Below the pieces are notes generated by a model, which was not told the origin of the DNA, made no database searches, and saw nothing but the letters and a program-made list of their open reading frames with translations. Of a stretch of DNA of 64,000 bases, positions 11,798 through 21,694 are shown piece after piece. The position numbers and the translations under genes were made by a program. Origin of the DNA: Beroe ovata (taxonomy: Eukaryota > Ctenophora > Nuda > Beroida > Beroidae). The stretch is taken from positions 274,052 through 338,051 of the forward strand of contig CAMPET010000046.1 in NCBI GenBank assembly GCA_946803715.1, written 5' to 3'. Numbering within the stretch: position 1 is the stretch's first letter; each line of letters starts with the position of its first letter.

Positions 11798-12356
11798 ATT
11801 GCGAGTAGTCGATTCCTGGGGCATCTACTATCTAACTTGCAGAATTTCGGAAAGTAGTTTTGTGTTTATCCATTATGCAAACCGGTTTCGTTAAACTGAT
11901 AGGTACCTGTTCTAGTCTGTTTAGAAGAAGTGTACGTCGTACATGTCTTGAGTTGTTGCATTACTCCCAGATTTTCGAGTTGATATAATCCATGCCTCAA
12001 CTTCAGGTTGTGGATTACAGACATCCGAACAATCCTAAGTTGACAGACTTGCCATCTACGAGCAAATCTTGAGCACTGCCCAGTAATTGTCAGACGCATT
12101 GCGATTATGGAGATAGGAATGCAGTTCGATATTAGAGAATGCAGTAGGTATTCTCAGACAATAGTATTTGAGCCTTTTAAGTTTGAGATAAAATGACCGA
12201 TGTAATTTGTGATTTATTTATAAACGTCTGAGTGAACGAAAACTTGGTTTATGCTCCGCCCTGTGAATTGTGATGTCTTCTAGAGATAGTATCCATGTAA
12301 TCTGGCTTGTTGATAAACTTGCGCACAGACTCACCTTATTATCGATAGATTGTAGC
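11798..12356. other. Intergenic region between ABHD13 and the first SLC17 gene
   Basis: No gene or RNA recognised in this stretch of about 560 bp. Confidence 0.55.
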
Positions 12357-15060
12357 ATGGCCGACACTCAGCCTCTACTGGAAAGTGAGAGTATTCAGCG
12401 TCTGCCAAGTCCACCGGTAAGTACTGACAGTACTGACAGGAAGTAATGACTTAGCCTCCCTTATCAGGATGAAGAATTGATGCGATACTCTGTGGTGTGT
12501 AGACTGTAGTATTCAACACTGATATATCTAGTAAAAACGTTCTGTCAGTAGTTTTGTCAGTAGTCAGTACATCATGGTGACTACTAACAGTACATTATAC
12601 AGTACATTAGACAGTAAGTATATTATACTGACGGTACAATGTACTGACTACTGACAGTACGTTATTGTAGTCACACTGGGTAGTTACCAACCTAGCCCAC
12701 TAAGTTCTGGTGAGTGGTCTAGGAAAGTAAGTAGTAAATCCTGCATCTCTCAGGCGAAGAAAAGGTATTACCGGTATGTTATTGTGCTTCTGCTAGCCTT
12801 CGGATTTATAATGGACTACCTTCTTCGTATCAACATAAGGTAAGACAATTAGAGTATTAACACGGTCATTATGGACTAGAATCTGAGATAAGACTTCTGC
12901 ATCTGAGAAGGAATTGAAATTTCACTAATTTCCCGATGAGCTAGTGCAAAAATTCCGCCAGATTCGGATTCTACGTCAAAATGCAGGCCAGAAACACATA
13001 TTACCAGCCATTGTCTCAAGAAAAAATATCTGACCCATTTTGGTGTCCCACTGATTTTCGTGTTTTTTGTGTTGCTGCTTCCCACAGGTTTGAAATCGTG
13101 ATTTGGGCGTGGCTTCATGGCGACCATGAACTTCAGATGATTGTTAAGAGAATTGATACTTGTAGTGTGAGAGTAGGAGAGATGATTTGGTGAGAAATTG
13201 GTCTTGTAAGTCGCAGTAACGTCCTCCTTAGAGACCTCCAAAAACGAAGTAAAAAAGTGTGGAGTCATTCACTACAAGTTTTACCGATACTGACATCAGA
13301 AATTCGAAGAAAATTTTTTGCTCGATTTTGATACAAAAACTATGGATTCCTATGTATTTTTGGACGCTGAATCGATTCCCGATCAAATTTCGGCTCTATT
13401 TCGTTTCCTGGAGGGGCTGTCTTTGTGGTGACTTCGAACCGCACATCAGAGAAGAAATTGAAATTTTCACTGATTTCCCAATGAGCTAGCCCAGAAAAAA
13501 TAGGCAAGAAGCACTATATTACTACAAGTCATCGTCTTGAGGATAACTGACTTGATGTTTAGTGAGAGGGCCAGTGAAATCAGAGAAAAGGGGTCTTTAC
13601 ATAGTAAGGCTACCCTTTACCCAAATCTATGATATACACTCCAAATTCCATATTCCAAGTTCCGCAATCCTACAGTTTCGCTCTGGATGGTGGAATGGTC
13701 CCTGCCAACTGCACTCCCGATGAAACACGATGTTGGTCCCAGAAAGTCCAAGGTATGATATAAGTAAAGCTGAAGCAGGCTGAAGTTTCACCACTCAACT
13801 CGATTTCTCATCCGTCCCCAAACTTTCACCCCAGGGTATATCCTGAGTTCGTTTTTCTGGGGTTACTGGGTGACGCAACTCCCTGGAGCTCTCATCTGTT
13901 GTTACTTTGGACCATCCAAAGTGTTCGTGTCTGGTCTGGCAGTGGCTATTTTCGCCACCTACTTCGATCCCCTTATCTCCACATGGAATGTATGGGTCTT
14001 CCTCGCTCTCCGAGTACTGATCGGTCTCGGGCAAGGTGTCACATTTCCTGTTGCTCTCAACATCATCACCAGTTGGGCGCCCTCATCCGAGGTGGGCGTC
14101 TTCACGGCGCTCTCCGGGGGCGGGCAGTACGTGGGCGCCATCCTGGCGAACTCCGTGTCCGGAATTCTGGCGCAGTCATCTTTTCTGGGCGGGTGGCCGA
14201 GTTTGTTCTACATCTACGCCACAATTGGTGTGCTCTGGGCGATTTTGTGGCTCATTTTCGTGAGTGATTCTCCCCAAACATCCAGATGGGTATCAAAAGA
14301 AGAAAAAGAGTTGTTAAAGGCCACAACGGCGCCCAAAAAGACACTTCATTTTTCCGAAATTCCCTGGAAAAAGATTTTGACCTGCATTCCATTTCTTTCT
14401 ACAATATTCATGCATGGTTGTAATGGATTCGGTTACTTCATGATACTATCAGATCTCCCTAAATACATTGTTGAACAGCTACACTTTGACATTATGAAAT
14501 CTGGATTCATAGCATCTCTCCCCTACATCATGACTTGGTCCGGGTATGTGGCATCTGGCCAGATATCTGACATGCTCATCACAAGAGGTATCCTATCCAG
14601 AACCACTACCAGGAAAGTTATCGGACTATTTGCTCATTCGCTCCCCGCTGTTGTACTCACTGGTTTATCATTCTTCAACGATAAAGCAGTGATCTTGGTT
14701 TTCATGAACATTGCCATGTTTTTTCAGGGATTCGCCAACTCGGCGTATTATGTCAACTATATGGACCTCTCCCCACGCTTTTCTGCCGTTCTCTGTGGAT
14801 TTGGGAACAGTCTCTGTGCAATTGCAGGACTGATAGGCCCTGTTTTCGTTGGTTTCCTCATCGACGGAATTGAGGATCATGAGAAGCTGAAGGAGCAGTG
14901 GAGAATAGCATTTGGAGTGGCATCTGTTATCTGGGTTATCGGATCTGTTCAGTATTGTATCTTCGGATCGGGGAAACGGCAGTCTTGGGATGGTGATGAG
15001 GAGGGGGCAGGATCTGGTGATCATCAGGAACATGCCAATGAAGACAAGGCCAAAGTGTGA
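12357..15060 (+). CDS. SLC17 family (sialin-like) anion transporter, copy 1
   Basis: Four exons, 12357-12416, 12754-12839, 13676-13752 and 13835-15060, give 482 residues. The sequence has the major facilitator layout of SLC17: a first membrane helix YVIVLLLAFGFIMDYLLRIN, a large lumenal loop with Cys residues, GYWVTQLPGA, RVLIGLGQGVTFPVALNII and GGWPSLFYIYATIGVLWAI, with further helices to the C terminus. The cytoplasmic N terminus holds DTQPLL, an acidic dileucine sorting motif like the one that sends sialin (SLC17A5) to lysosomes. Substrate could be sialic acid, phosphate or glutamate; I cannot tell. The start lies one base after an acceptor-like TAG. A paralog with the same exon phases follows. 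Intron 2 (12840-13675) contains a short internal duplication. Confidence 0.88.
12897..13545 (+). repeat. Internal duplication in SLC17 copy 1 intron 2
   Basis: A segment of roughly 110 bp with GAATTGAAATTTCACT, TTTCCCGATGAGCTAG and CAGAAACACATATTAC at 12,897-13,010 is echoed with changes at 13,447-13,545. Confidence 0.6.
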
Positions 15061-15723
15061 TAGGATCTTGACATGCCGGTTATCCAGACTACCTGTTTCA
15101 ATCACACACACACACAACTTTTCCGGTTGTTTTATTACGTTTACGGAATTATGCTGAGAATAGGGCAGGGAACTTCGCGCTAAAATACGCCGAATAGAAT
15201 GGAACCGCTTTTTATTAGACTTATTAGAGAGGTGATAGCTCTAAATACTTAATCAATTTGATTTTTGAAATTCAATTTATTGATGGCTTTTGTTGTTTTT
15301 TGTTTTCAATTTGAATGGTAATTTGATTTAGCCCGTGATAATTAGTGTATAAAAGGACGCCTATAAATCAGTGGTTAAATCAGCATTGTATTTCATAAAT
15401 TCATGTCAGTATAAGTAATTAGTAATTTTAGATGTGATTGTGTTCAAGATGATATTTTCAGCCGTTGTTATGTTTTTGTAAATCTTGTTTAGTTAGACTG
15501 CTATTGTTTTCATTTATTATGACCCTCAATATTATTATTTGGACGGATTTGATCGCTTGATTACTATTTTCTTGCTTCCATTCTGTTACCTTCATGTCTT
15601 CATCTCGTCCAGATTCCATATCATTGATCACTCGAATAGCAATTCTCCACTGATCATTCCTCTTTCCCCATAGCATGCCCTCGGAGGACACATGCGCCTC
15701 CTAAACTACATCTAAAGAAGAGG
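15061..15723. other. Intergenic region between the two SLC17 genes
   Basis: AT-rich, with a short (CA)5 at about 15,103. No gene recognised. Confidence 0.6.
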
Positions 15724-17580
15724 ATGTCTGTATTGGCAAGCTCTGGGATTGAGCATGATTCCCTCCTCCCCTTGATAGATGAGGATCAGAGTCATAGCTG
15801 CTCTTCTCCCAATCTGCAGGTGAGTCTCAAACTTTAACTAAAGATTGTGTATCACTTGCAGTTGTCACGTGATTTGTTTTCATTTGCAGTCGAAGGAGAA
15901 GAGATACTTCAGATACTTCATCGTATTCTTGCTCTCATTCGGATTTATCATGGATTTCCTACTTCGCATAAACATGAGGTATAATATGAAAAAGCGTTAT
16001 GAATCCATAAATCAGGTCCAGGATATAACCGAAATAAATTCTGTTTTTCATCATTTTCACACAAGCTCATTCTTACGTCCCCTCTGCTCCCCCTGCAGTG
16101 TCGCTCTAGATGGTGGAATGGTTCCCTCTAACTGCAGCAACTCTCAAACACGCCGTGTTCCTAGGTGCTGGTCACAAGAAGAGCAGGGTAAGACGATAAT
16201 GACCTGATCGTATTCCTAGAAAGTAGTACTATCAAAGTATCAAGTTGAGTTTAGATAAGCACAATATTACAAACCCAAATCAACTCCGAATACCTATGAA
16301 GCACAACTTGACAACTCTATAAATTCATAGCGCATTTTCATTCAGAATCCATCATCTTGATGTCACCCCACTTTCCGACAGGCTACGTTCTCAGTTCTTT
16401 CTACTGGGGATACTGGGTGACCCAGATACCCAGTGCTATCCTATGCTATCGTCTGGGAGCCAGTAATGTCTTTGTTGGAGGTCTCCTCCTTGCGATACTA
16501 TCCACACTTATCACCCCTCTAGCCTCTGGATACAGTCTCTGGAGTGTCCTTGTTCTCCGAGTTCTGGTGGGATTGGGTCAGGGATCCACCTTCCCCGTTG
16601 CTCTGAATATCATCACAAGTTGGGCCGCCGCCCGTGAGATAGGGATTGTAACCGCGTTCGCCAGTGGCGGGCAGTTCCTTGGCGCCATCCTGGCGAACTC
16701 TGTGTCGGGGTTGCTGGTAACAAGCCACTTCTTAGGAGGGTGGCCGAGTTTGTTCTACGTTTACGCGGGAATTGGAATTTTGTGGTCTATCCTATGGTTC
16801 TGTTTTGTCCGTGATTCTCCGCAGTCCTCTGCGTGCATGCACGAGTCCGAGAAGCGCTATCTCTCAGCAAACTCTCTCCCCAAGAAACCGGTACGGATCT
16901 CTGATATCCCATGGAAGGGTATCATTTCCAGTGGTCCCGTCTGGTCAACCGTCATTTTCCACGGGTGTAACTGTTACAGTTTCTTCCTCCTACTGTCTGA
17001 CCTGCCCAAATTCCTGGTCGAGGTACTCAATTTCAACATCCAGGACTCCGGATTTCTTGGCTCAATGCCATATCTCATGACATGGTTCGGGTTTCTGCTC
17101 TCGGGTCGAATATCCGATTTTGTCATTTCTCGGGGATACCTCACTAAACTTTACACCCGGAAAGTGGTAGGGCTCTGTGCTATGTTTATCCCCGGAGTAT
17201 TACTCTTTTCCTCAACCTTCTTCACCGACAAAGTCCCGATTCTTGTCTTCATGAACATGGCAATGTTTTTCCAAGGTTTCGCTAATTCAGCCCTGTATGT
17301 CAACTATACCGACCTCTCGCCACGGTTTGCCGCCATTCTTTGCGGCTTTGGAAACACTCTCTGTGCTCTAATGGGAATCGTTGGTCCTGTTTTGGTTGGA
17401 CTTCTTGTTAATGGGGTTCCGCTGGAAAACACCACGGTTTTGAAGCACAAGTGGCAGTTGGCGTTTGCATCTGCGTCTCTGGTCTGGGCCGCTGGCTCCA
17501 TTCAGTATTGCGTGTTTGCATCAGCCTCCATCCAACCATTCGACGGTGGTGGAGAAGTGAAGCGAAAGCGAATCAGATAA
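15724..17580 (+). CDS. SLC17 family (sialin-like) anion transporter, copy 2
   Basis: Four exons, 15724-15819, 15890-15978, 16099-16187 and 16382-17580, give 490 residues. Intron positions and phases (0, 2, 1) equal those of copy 1, so the pair arose by tandem duplication. Shared landmarks include FLLSFGFIMDFLLRIN, VALDGGMVPSNCS, GYVLSSFYWGYWVTQIPSA, RVLVGLGQGSTFPVALNII and GGWPSLFYVYAGIGILW. Twelve hydrophobic helices can be placed. The N terminus carries EHDSLL, again an acidic dileucine type signal, consistent with a lysosome or vesicle membrane protein. Compared with copy 1 the C-terminal tail is shorter and more basic. The nearest acceptor-like YAG is 50 nt before the start. Confidence 0.88.
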
Positions 17581-18016
17581 TCTCAGATTGATAAGATATT
17601 GATCAAGTAGGATCAATCCTATGAATTCATCAGTGTTTTTACCTGAATTTCTGAATGACTTTTCATGTTTTAACTATCATAAGTTTGTATCTATGTTAGA
17701 GAGAATTTTGCTATTTTGTAGTTCATTTTGTGCTATTTCATGTTGATGAAGGTAAAATCTTTTCATTTCTTGAAAGGTTATCAGGACCAATGATTGTCCT
17801 ATTTAAAAATTTTGATTTAATTAGTTGAATCTATTTGTGAGTTTTGTTCTTTGTATAATTTCAAGGGAAGTTAGTATCTTATTCATTTCGCTTCCACTCG
17901 TGATCTTTTAACCCGCATCTTTCCCCGAATTGTAAGCGTTTCCTTTCTGATATTTTACGAATCAATAGCTAACTTCCTCTCCCAATCCTATAGCATGGCG
18001 GGATGATGAAACTATC
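17581..18016. other. Intergenic region upstream of WDR59
   Basis: AT-rich with no gene. A pyrimidine tract ending TCCTATAG at 17,993 precedes the WDR59 start by 23 nt, with a tiny upstream ATGGCGGGATGA frame between. Confidence 0.55.
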
Positions 18017-20608
18017 ATGAGCTTCTTCGACTCTCAACCCCACCCTGGGGTCTCCTTTGACCTCACCTACGACCGGAAATTCGTCATGAAGCTCTGCCCC
18101 GAGGCTTTGTACGTACACCGTATCGCTGATGACATCAATCCCAACATCCAGTACATGAGGCCGTTAAAACGCCGTCTTGCAGCTTGTGATAAACCCTTCA
18201 AAGACTCGATCAAGTGCTCTCCGAAATCCCACTTTTATGCGTATACGGACCGCGCAAATGTGTTTTTCGGGAAGTTTGCGGAGGTCGGATTCTCTGCGGA
18301 GGAGCAGAATTTGGATCAGATGAGCAAGGTGAGTACAATAGACTGGGCGTATGATGATACTCACATTCTCAGTGGATCAGATGACGACATGGCAGTACTG
18401 TGGGATATTGAGACGCAGGATTACATCAGCAGATTCAAGGGAAACTCTGCTGCGTCCAAGATAACTCACGTGGCAATGAGCAAGCGCAATTACAACGTCT
18501 TCGCCACGTGTCATGATAGGGATATCAAGGTGTGGGATAAGCGGAGACCCAACCCCTGCCAAGCGTACTCGGGACATTCCAACAGGATCACCCACCTCGA
18601 CTGGTCTCCCCATGAAGACTACATATTCCTGACATGTAGTCTCGATAAGACTGTCAAGTTGTGGAACTGGAAGAATCAGACAGTCCCTGTAGCCGAGAAG
18701 AGGCTTGGTCAGAATGTTTGGAGGGCTCTGTACGACCCTCTGGATTCATGCCACGTGTTCATTGCTCTCGTCGTTCCGGATGATAAAATGAACGGAGTCA
18801 GTCCTATGGTATGTGACTTTTCCAAGGACTCAAACTGTGACAGGTATCTGACACCCCGCTCGGATAGCCAGATAATGGAGACTAAGATTCTATCCCACGC
18901 CCCGGGAGACTCGAAGTCCACACTGATTGGTCTCTGTGAGACAGGATCGTTCAGGAGCTGGATTCTCGAGTGTCGACCATCCACCTCCCGACTCTCACTC
19001 ACCCTACAACTCAACACAACGGGGTCTGATGAGACCACGGGATCGGATCACCTTCCTCTCTCCTCCTCACCCTCTACTGGAGGCATAGGGAGCAAGGACA
19101 CAGCTCAGAGCGTCGAGCACAGACCACCAAATGTCCTCGTACACACGATCGATAGAATCAGGGTCTTCACCTCCACCAAATCATCGCTGAAACTCAAGTT
19201 GGATCTTACAAAACCGGACTCTCCAAACTTCTCGTTTGAGGACTTCCCACAGAGCAACGAGAAACGAGATTCTTATCTTAAACATTTCCTCAGTAAGGTG
19301 GAAAACACAGATTACATCAACCAGGAGAGACTTATCACCGATATATCCAACGATTTCAAGCAAGTATGCGCCGAGGTGGAAGAAGATGCTTGCCAAGCGT
19401 CGCGGAGGCCCAAGACGAACTACGACCGTCACGTACCGTGGCCTCGGACCTCCGGTGCCCGGTTCTGTTGCAACAACATCCTCATCGTGTTCAAACGACC
19501 TGTACACATGACGGAATCGGTGATGAACGAACCTGCTCGACAGAAAACCCCGCGAGCGTACCACGAAATGCAGAACACCAAAATATCCGCCCTGACGGGC
19601 AAAAAACGGGTCAAAACCCCGTCAACCCCGTCCGTATCCGAGTACTACTACCCGACATCGACAAGAACACGGCAGACACGGACACACTCTGACCACAGCC
19701 AACGGAGTTATATCCTGCCCGTGATGATCAGTGACATTTCACCCGTCTTGCCGCTGAAATGCAGGAAACTAGCCGAAGAGTACTGTCTCGATTCAGGGAA
19801 GAGTCTCGGTGAGATTTGTGATTTGAACCTCAAAGTTGCCGAGCAGGCAAGGAGAGAAGATTTGATACAACTGTGGCGTGTGTTGAAGATAACCACGGAT
19901 GTTGATACGATGGCATATCTATATCACAAGAAACAGTGGGATACGTATCCCTACTGCAGGAAACTAATAGACAGCTACATTGAGTTCTATTACATGAAGA
20001 AAGATGTGCAGACACTGGCCATGATATTCGGGATTTGTGCACTTGCTGATGATAAGATCAGGGATATTGATAGGAAGAACGGGATGGAATCTGAGTTCCA
20101 GTTCATATCGCCTGGTAACATGGTGTTTGATTCCTCGACCTCACTTCCCACTTCCATCTCCATTGATAACAACCAGGGCAGTGAACCTGACTCGGATAGC
20201 ACAACATCGCCCTCCCAGAGGGAGGAAGCGGTGTTTCCATTCGATAAGAGCGGTATTAACGGTGACTTTATGAAGTTGAGTTACGCCAATGTTTTGTACC
20301 GATGGCAGTTGTTAGATAAACGGGCTGAAATTCTGAAAACTGTGAAAAACTCATCGTTGATTGACGATATTAACCGGAAAAACTCATTCATGATTGTTAC
20401 TAAGGATGCGGTTTGGGATTGCGCCATTTGCCGTCTTCCTGTCACTAATATGGCATCGTTCTGTATGGCATGCCAACATGGAGGTCATTACGTCCATCTG
20501 AAAGCGTGGTTTTCCAGTAAGATAGGAGACGAGTTGATAAAGGAGTGCCCAACTGGGTGTGGCTGTGTTTGTGTGGATCATATGGGCAGTTGGGCCGAGA
20601 ATGGGTAA
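18017..20608 (+). CDS. WDR59: GATOR2 complex subunit WDR59, intronless
   Basis: One uninterrupted frame of 863 residues (human WDR59 974). An N-terminal WD40 propeller (about residues 100-330) includes VLWDIE, IKVWDKRRPNPCQAYSGH and VKLWNW. A mid region retains the C-terminal part of an RWD-like domain, followed by the diagnostic PWPRTSGARFC. Near the end come KKDVQTLAMIF, YANVLYRWQLLDKRAEIL and a C-terminal zinc-binding RING-like domain, CAIC...FCMACQHGGHY...CPTGCGC (residues ~802-850). WDR59 works in GATOR2, which relays amino-acid status to mTORC1 at the lysosome. The first cysteine pair of the vertebrate zinc domain is missing, so that domain is reduced. Lack of introns is unusual among the neighbours. 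Poly(A) signal AATAAA at 20829-20834. Confidence 0.93.
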   Translation: MSFFDSQPHPGVSFDLTYDRKFVMKLCPEALYVHRIADDINPNIQYMRPLKRRLAACDKPFKDSIKCSPKSHFYAYTDRANVFFGKFAEVGFSAEEQNLDQMSKVSTIDWAYDDTHILSGSDDDMAVLWDIETQDYISRFKGNSAASKITHVAMSKRNYNVFATCHDRDIKVWDKRRPNPCQAYSGHSNRITHLDWSPHEDYIFLTCSLDKTVKLWNWKNQTVPVAEKRLGQNVWRALYDPLDSCHVFIALVVPDDKMNGVSPMVCDFSKDSNCDRYLTPRSDSQIMETKILSHAPGDSKSTLIGLCETGSFRSWILECRPSTSRLSLTLQLNTTGSDETTGSDHLPLSSSPSTGGIGSKDTAQSVEHRPPNVLVHTIDRIRVFTSTKSSLKLKLDLTKPDSPNFSFEDFPQSNEKRDSYLKHFLSKVENTDYINQERLITDISNDFKQVCAEVEEDACQASRRPKTNYDRHVPWPRTSGARFCCNNILIVFKRPVHMTESVMNEPARQKTPRAYHEMQNTKISALTGKKRVKTPSTPSVSEYYYPTSTRTRQTRTHSDHSQRSYILPVMISDISPVLPLKCRKLAEEYCLDSGKSLGEICDLNLKVAEQARREDLIQLWRVLKITTDVDTMAYLYHKKQWDTYPYCRKLIDSYIEFYYMKKDVQTLAMIFGICALADDKIRDIDRKNGMESEFQFISPGNMVFDSSTSLPTSISIDNNQGSEPDSDSTTSPSQREEAVFPFDKSGINGDFMKLSYANVLYRWQLLDKRAEILKTVKNSSLIDDINRKNSFMIVTKDAVWDCAICRLPVTNMASFCMACQHGGHYVHLKAWFSSKIGDELIKECPTGCGCVCVDHMGSWAENG

Positions 20609-21694
20609 GAGTGTGTGTGTGTGTGTGTGTGTTTAATTTGTGTCCAAGAAATGTTTTGTCTGCCAGAAATGAATGTTTGGTGGGATAAGCTTTGGTTTGT
20701 GTGATCAGTTTGGAAATGATACATGATTTGACGTATTCAGAAAGTTGGTTGATGATTTACGGACGACTGTTTGGTTGATTGTCTTCATAATTTATCAAAT
20801 TCATAAATTTTGTGATGATTTTTATGGAAATAAACCCTGTTTGGACTCTTTGAAAAAGATTTGAATTGTTGATTTAATCTTTGATAATATGTGTGATGAT
20901 CGCCATTTTAAACTTGTCTTGACCCATTTCATTATCTTTCGCTTAAACGGTGCCATCTGACCTCAGTATATATGATGCACCTTGTGATTCGTCAATTTCA
21001 CTGCACAATGCTGAAAACGATGATAAGCTGCTCATCAAATCTGTCTCCAGGGAGGTATGCAGCATAATGAATAATCACACATCACGCTGCACACACACAC
21101 ACTCACACACACTCACACTCACACACACACACACACCCACACACACACACACCCACACACAAGCACAATATCGAATGAGCACTCCCTCTCTCTCTCTAGC
21201 TTACTCGTATATTATAGCTGCTCACTATCCATCATGAGATTGCTTGTGCAATGCTCGCCATAGTTCTACTTCTAGCCACAAAATGTTCCAGTCATTACAT
21301 ACAGCTAGACATGTTTTGTTAGTTAGTTACTTTGTCGAGTTCAATAAAATAGGCTTTTAGAGCAACTGAAACTCAACTTGGATAATCAATTCATAATCAT
21401 TCATATTTAATGATTATGTATGCACTATTCACCTGTACCCCATTATGGTATAAACCACGTGGATACCAAGCTTGGTTGCCATGGTCACGGTCCCAGGGTT
21501 TACCATTATTTAAAGGGTTTACAAGTTGGTTACCGCACCAACACTGTTACCATGGTTACACCTCATGACTGCTATCTTTGTTACAACACCCCATGACTGT
21601 TACCACGATGACAACTCATGACTGTTACCACGGTGACGCCCCATGACAACTGCCATGGTTATAACTCATCACTGCAGATCGTAGGCTCCATGTT
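20609..21694. other. Intergenic region with CA repeats and a degenerate tandem array
   Basis: A (GT)n tract begins just after WDR59; a (CA)n tract lies at about 21,090-21,165. From 21,440 to 21,665 about six degenerate copies of a ~30-bp unit repeat words such as TGACTGTTACCA and CCATGGTTA. A possible upstream non-coding or alternative exon ends at 21,055 (CAGGGAG before GTATGC) but does not read through in frame. Confidence 0.65.

Noticed and set aside
14668-15117. Antisense frames opposite the SLC17 genes, WDR59 and others
   Set aside because: Shadows of strong coding regions on the plus strand.
20950-21055. Upstream coding exon for the membrane protein at 21,695
   Set aside because: Its good donor leaves a phase that meets a stop in the next exon; the ATG at 21,695 gives a proper signal peptide by itself.
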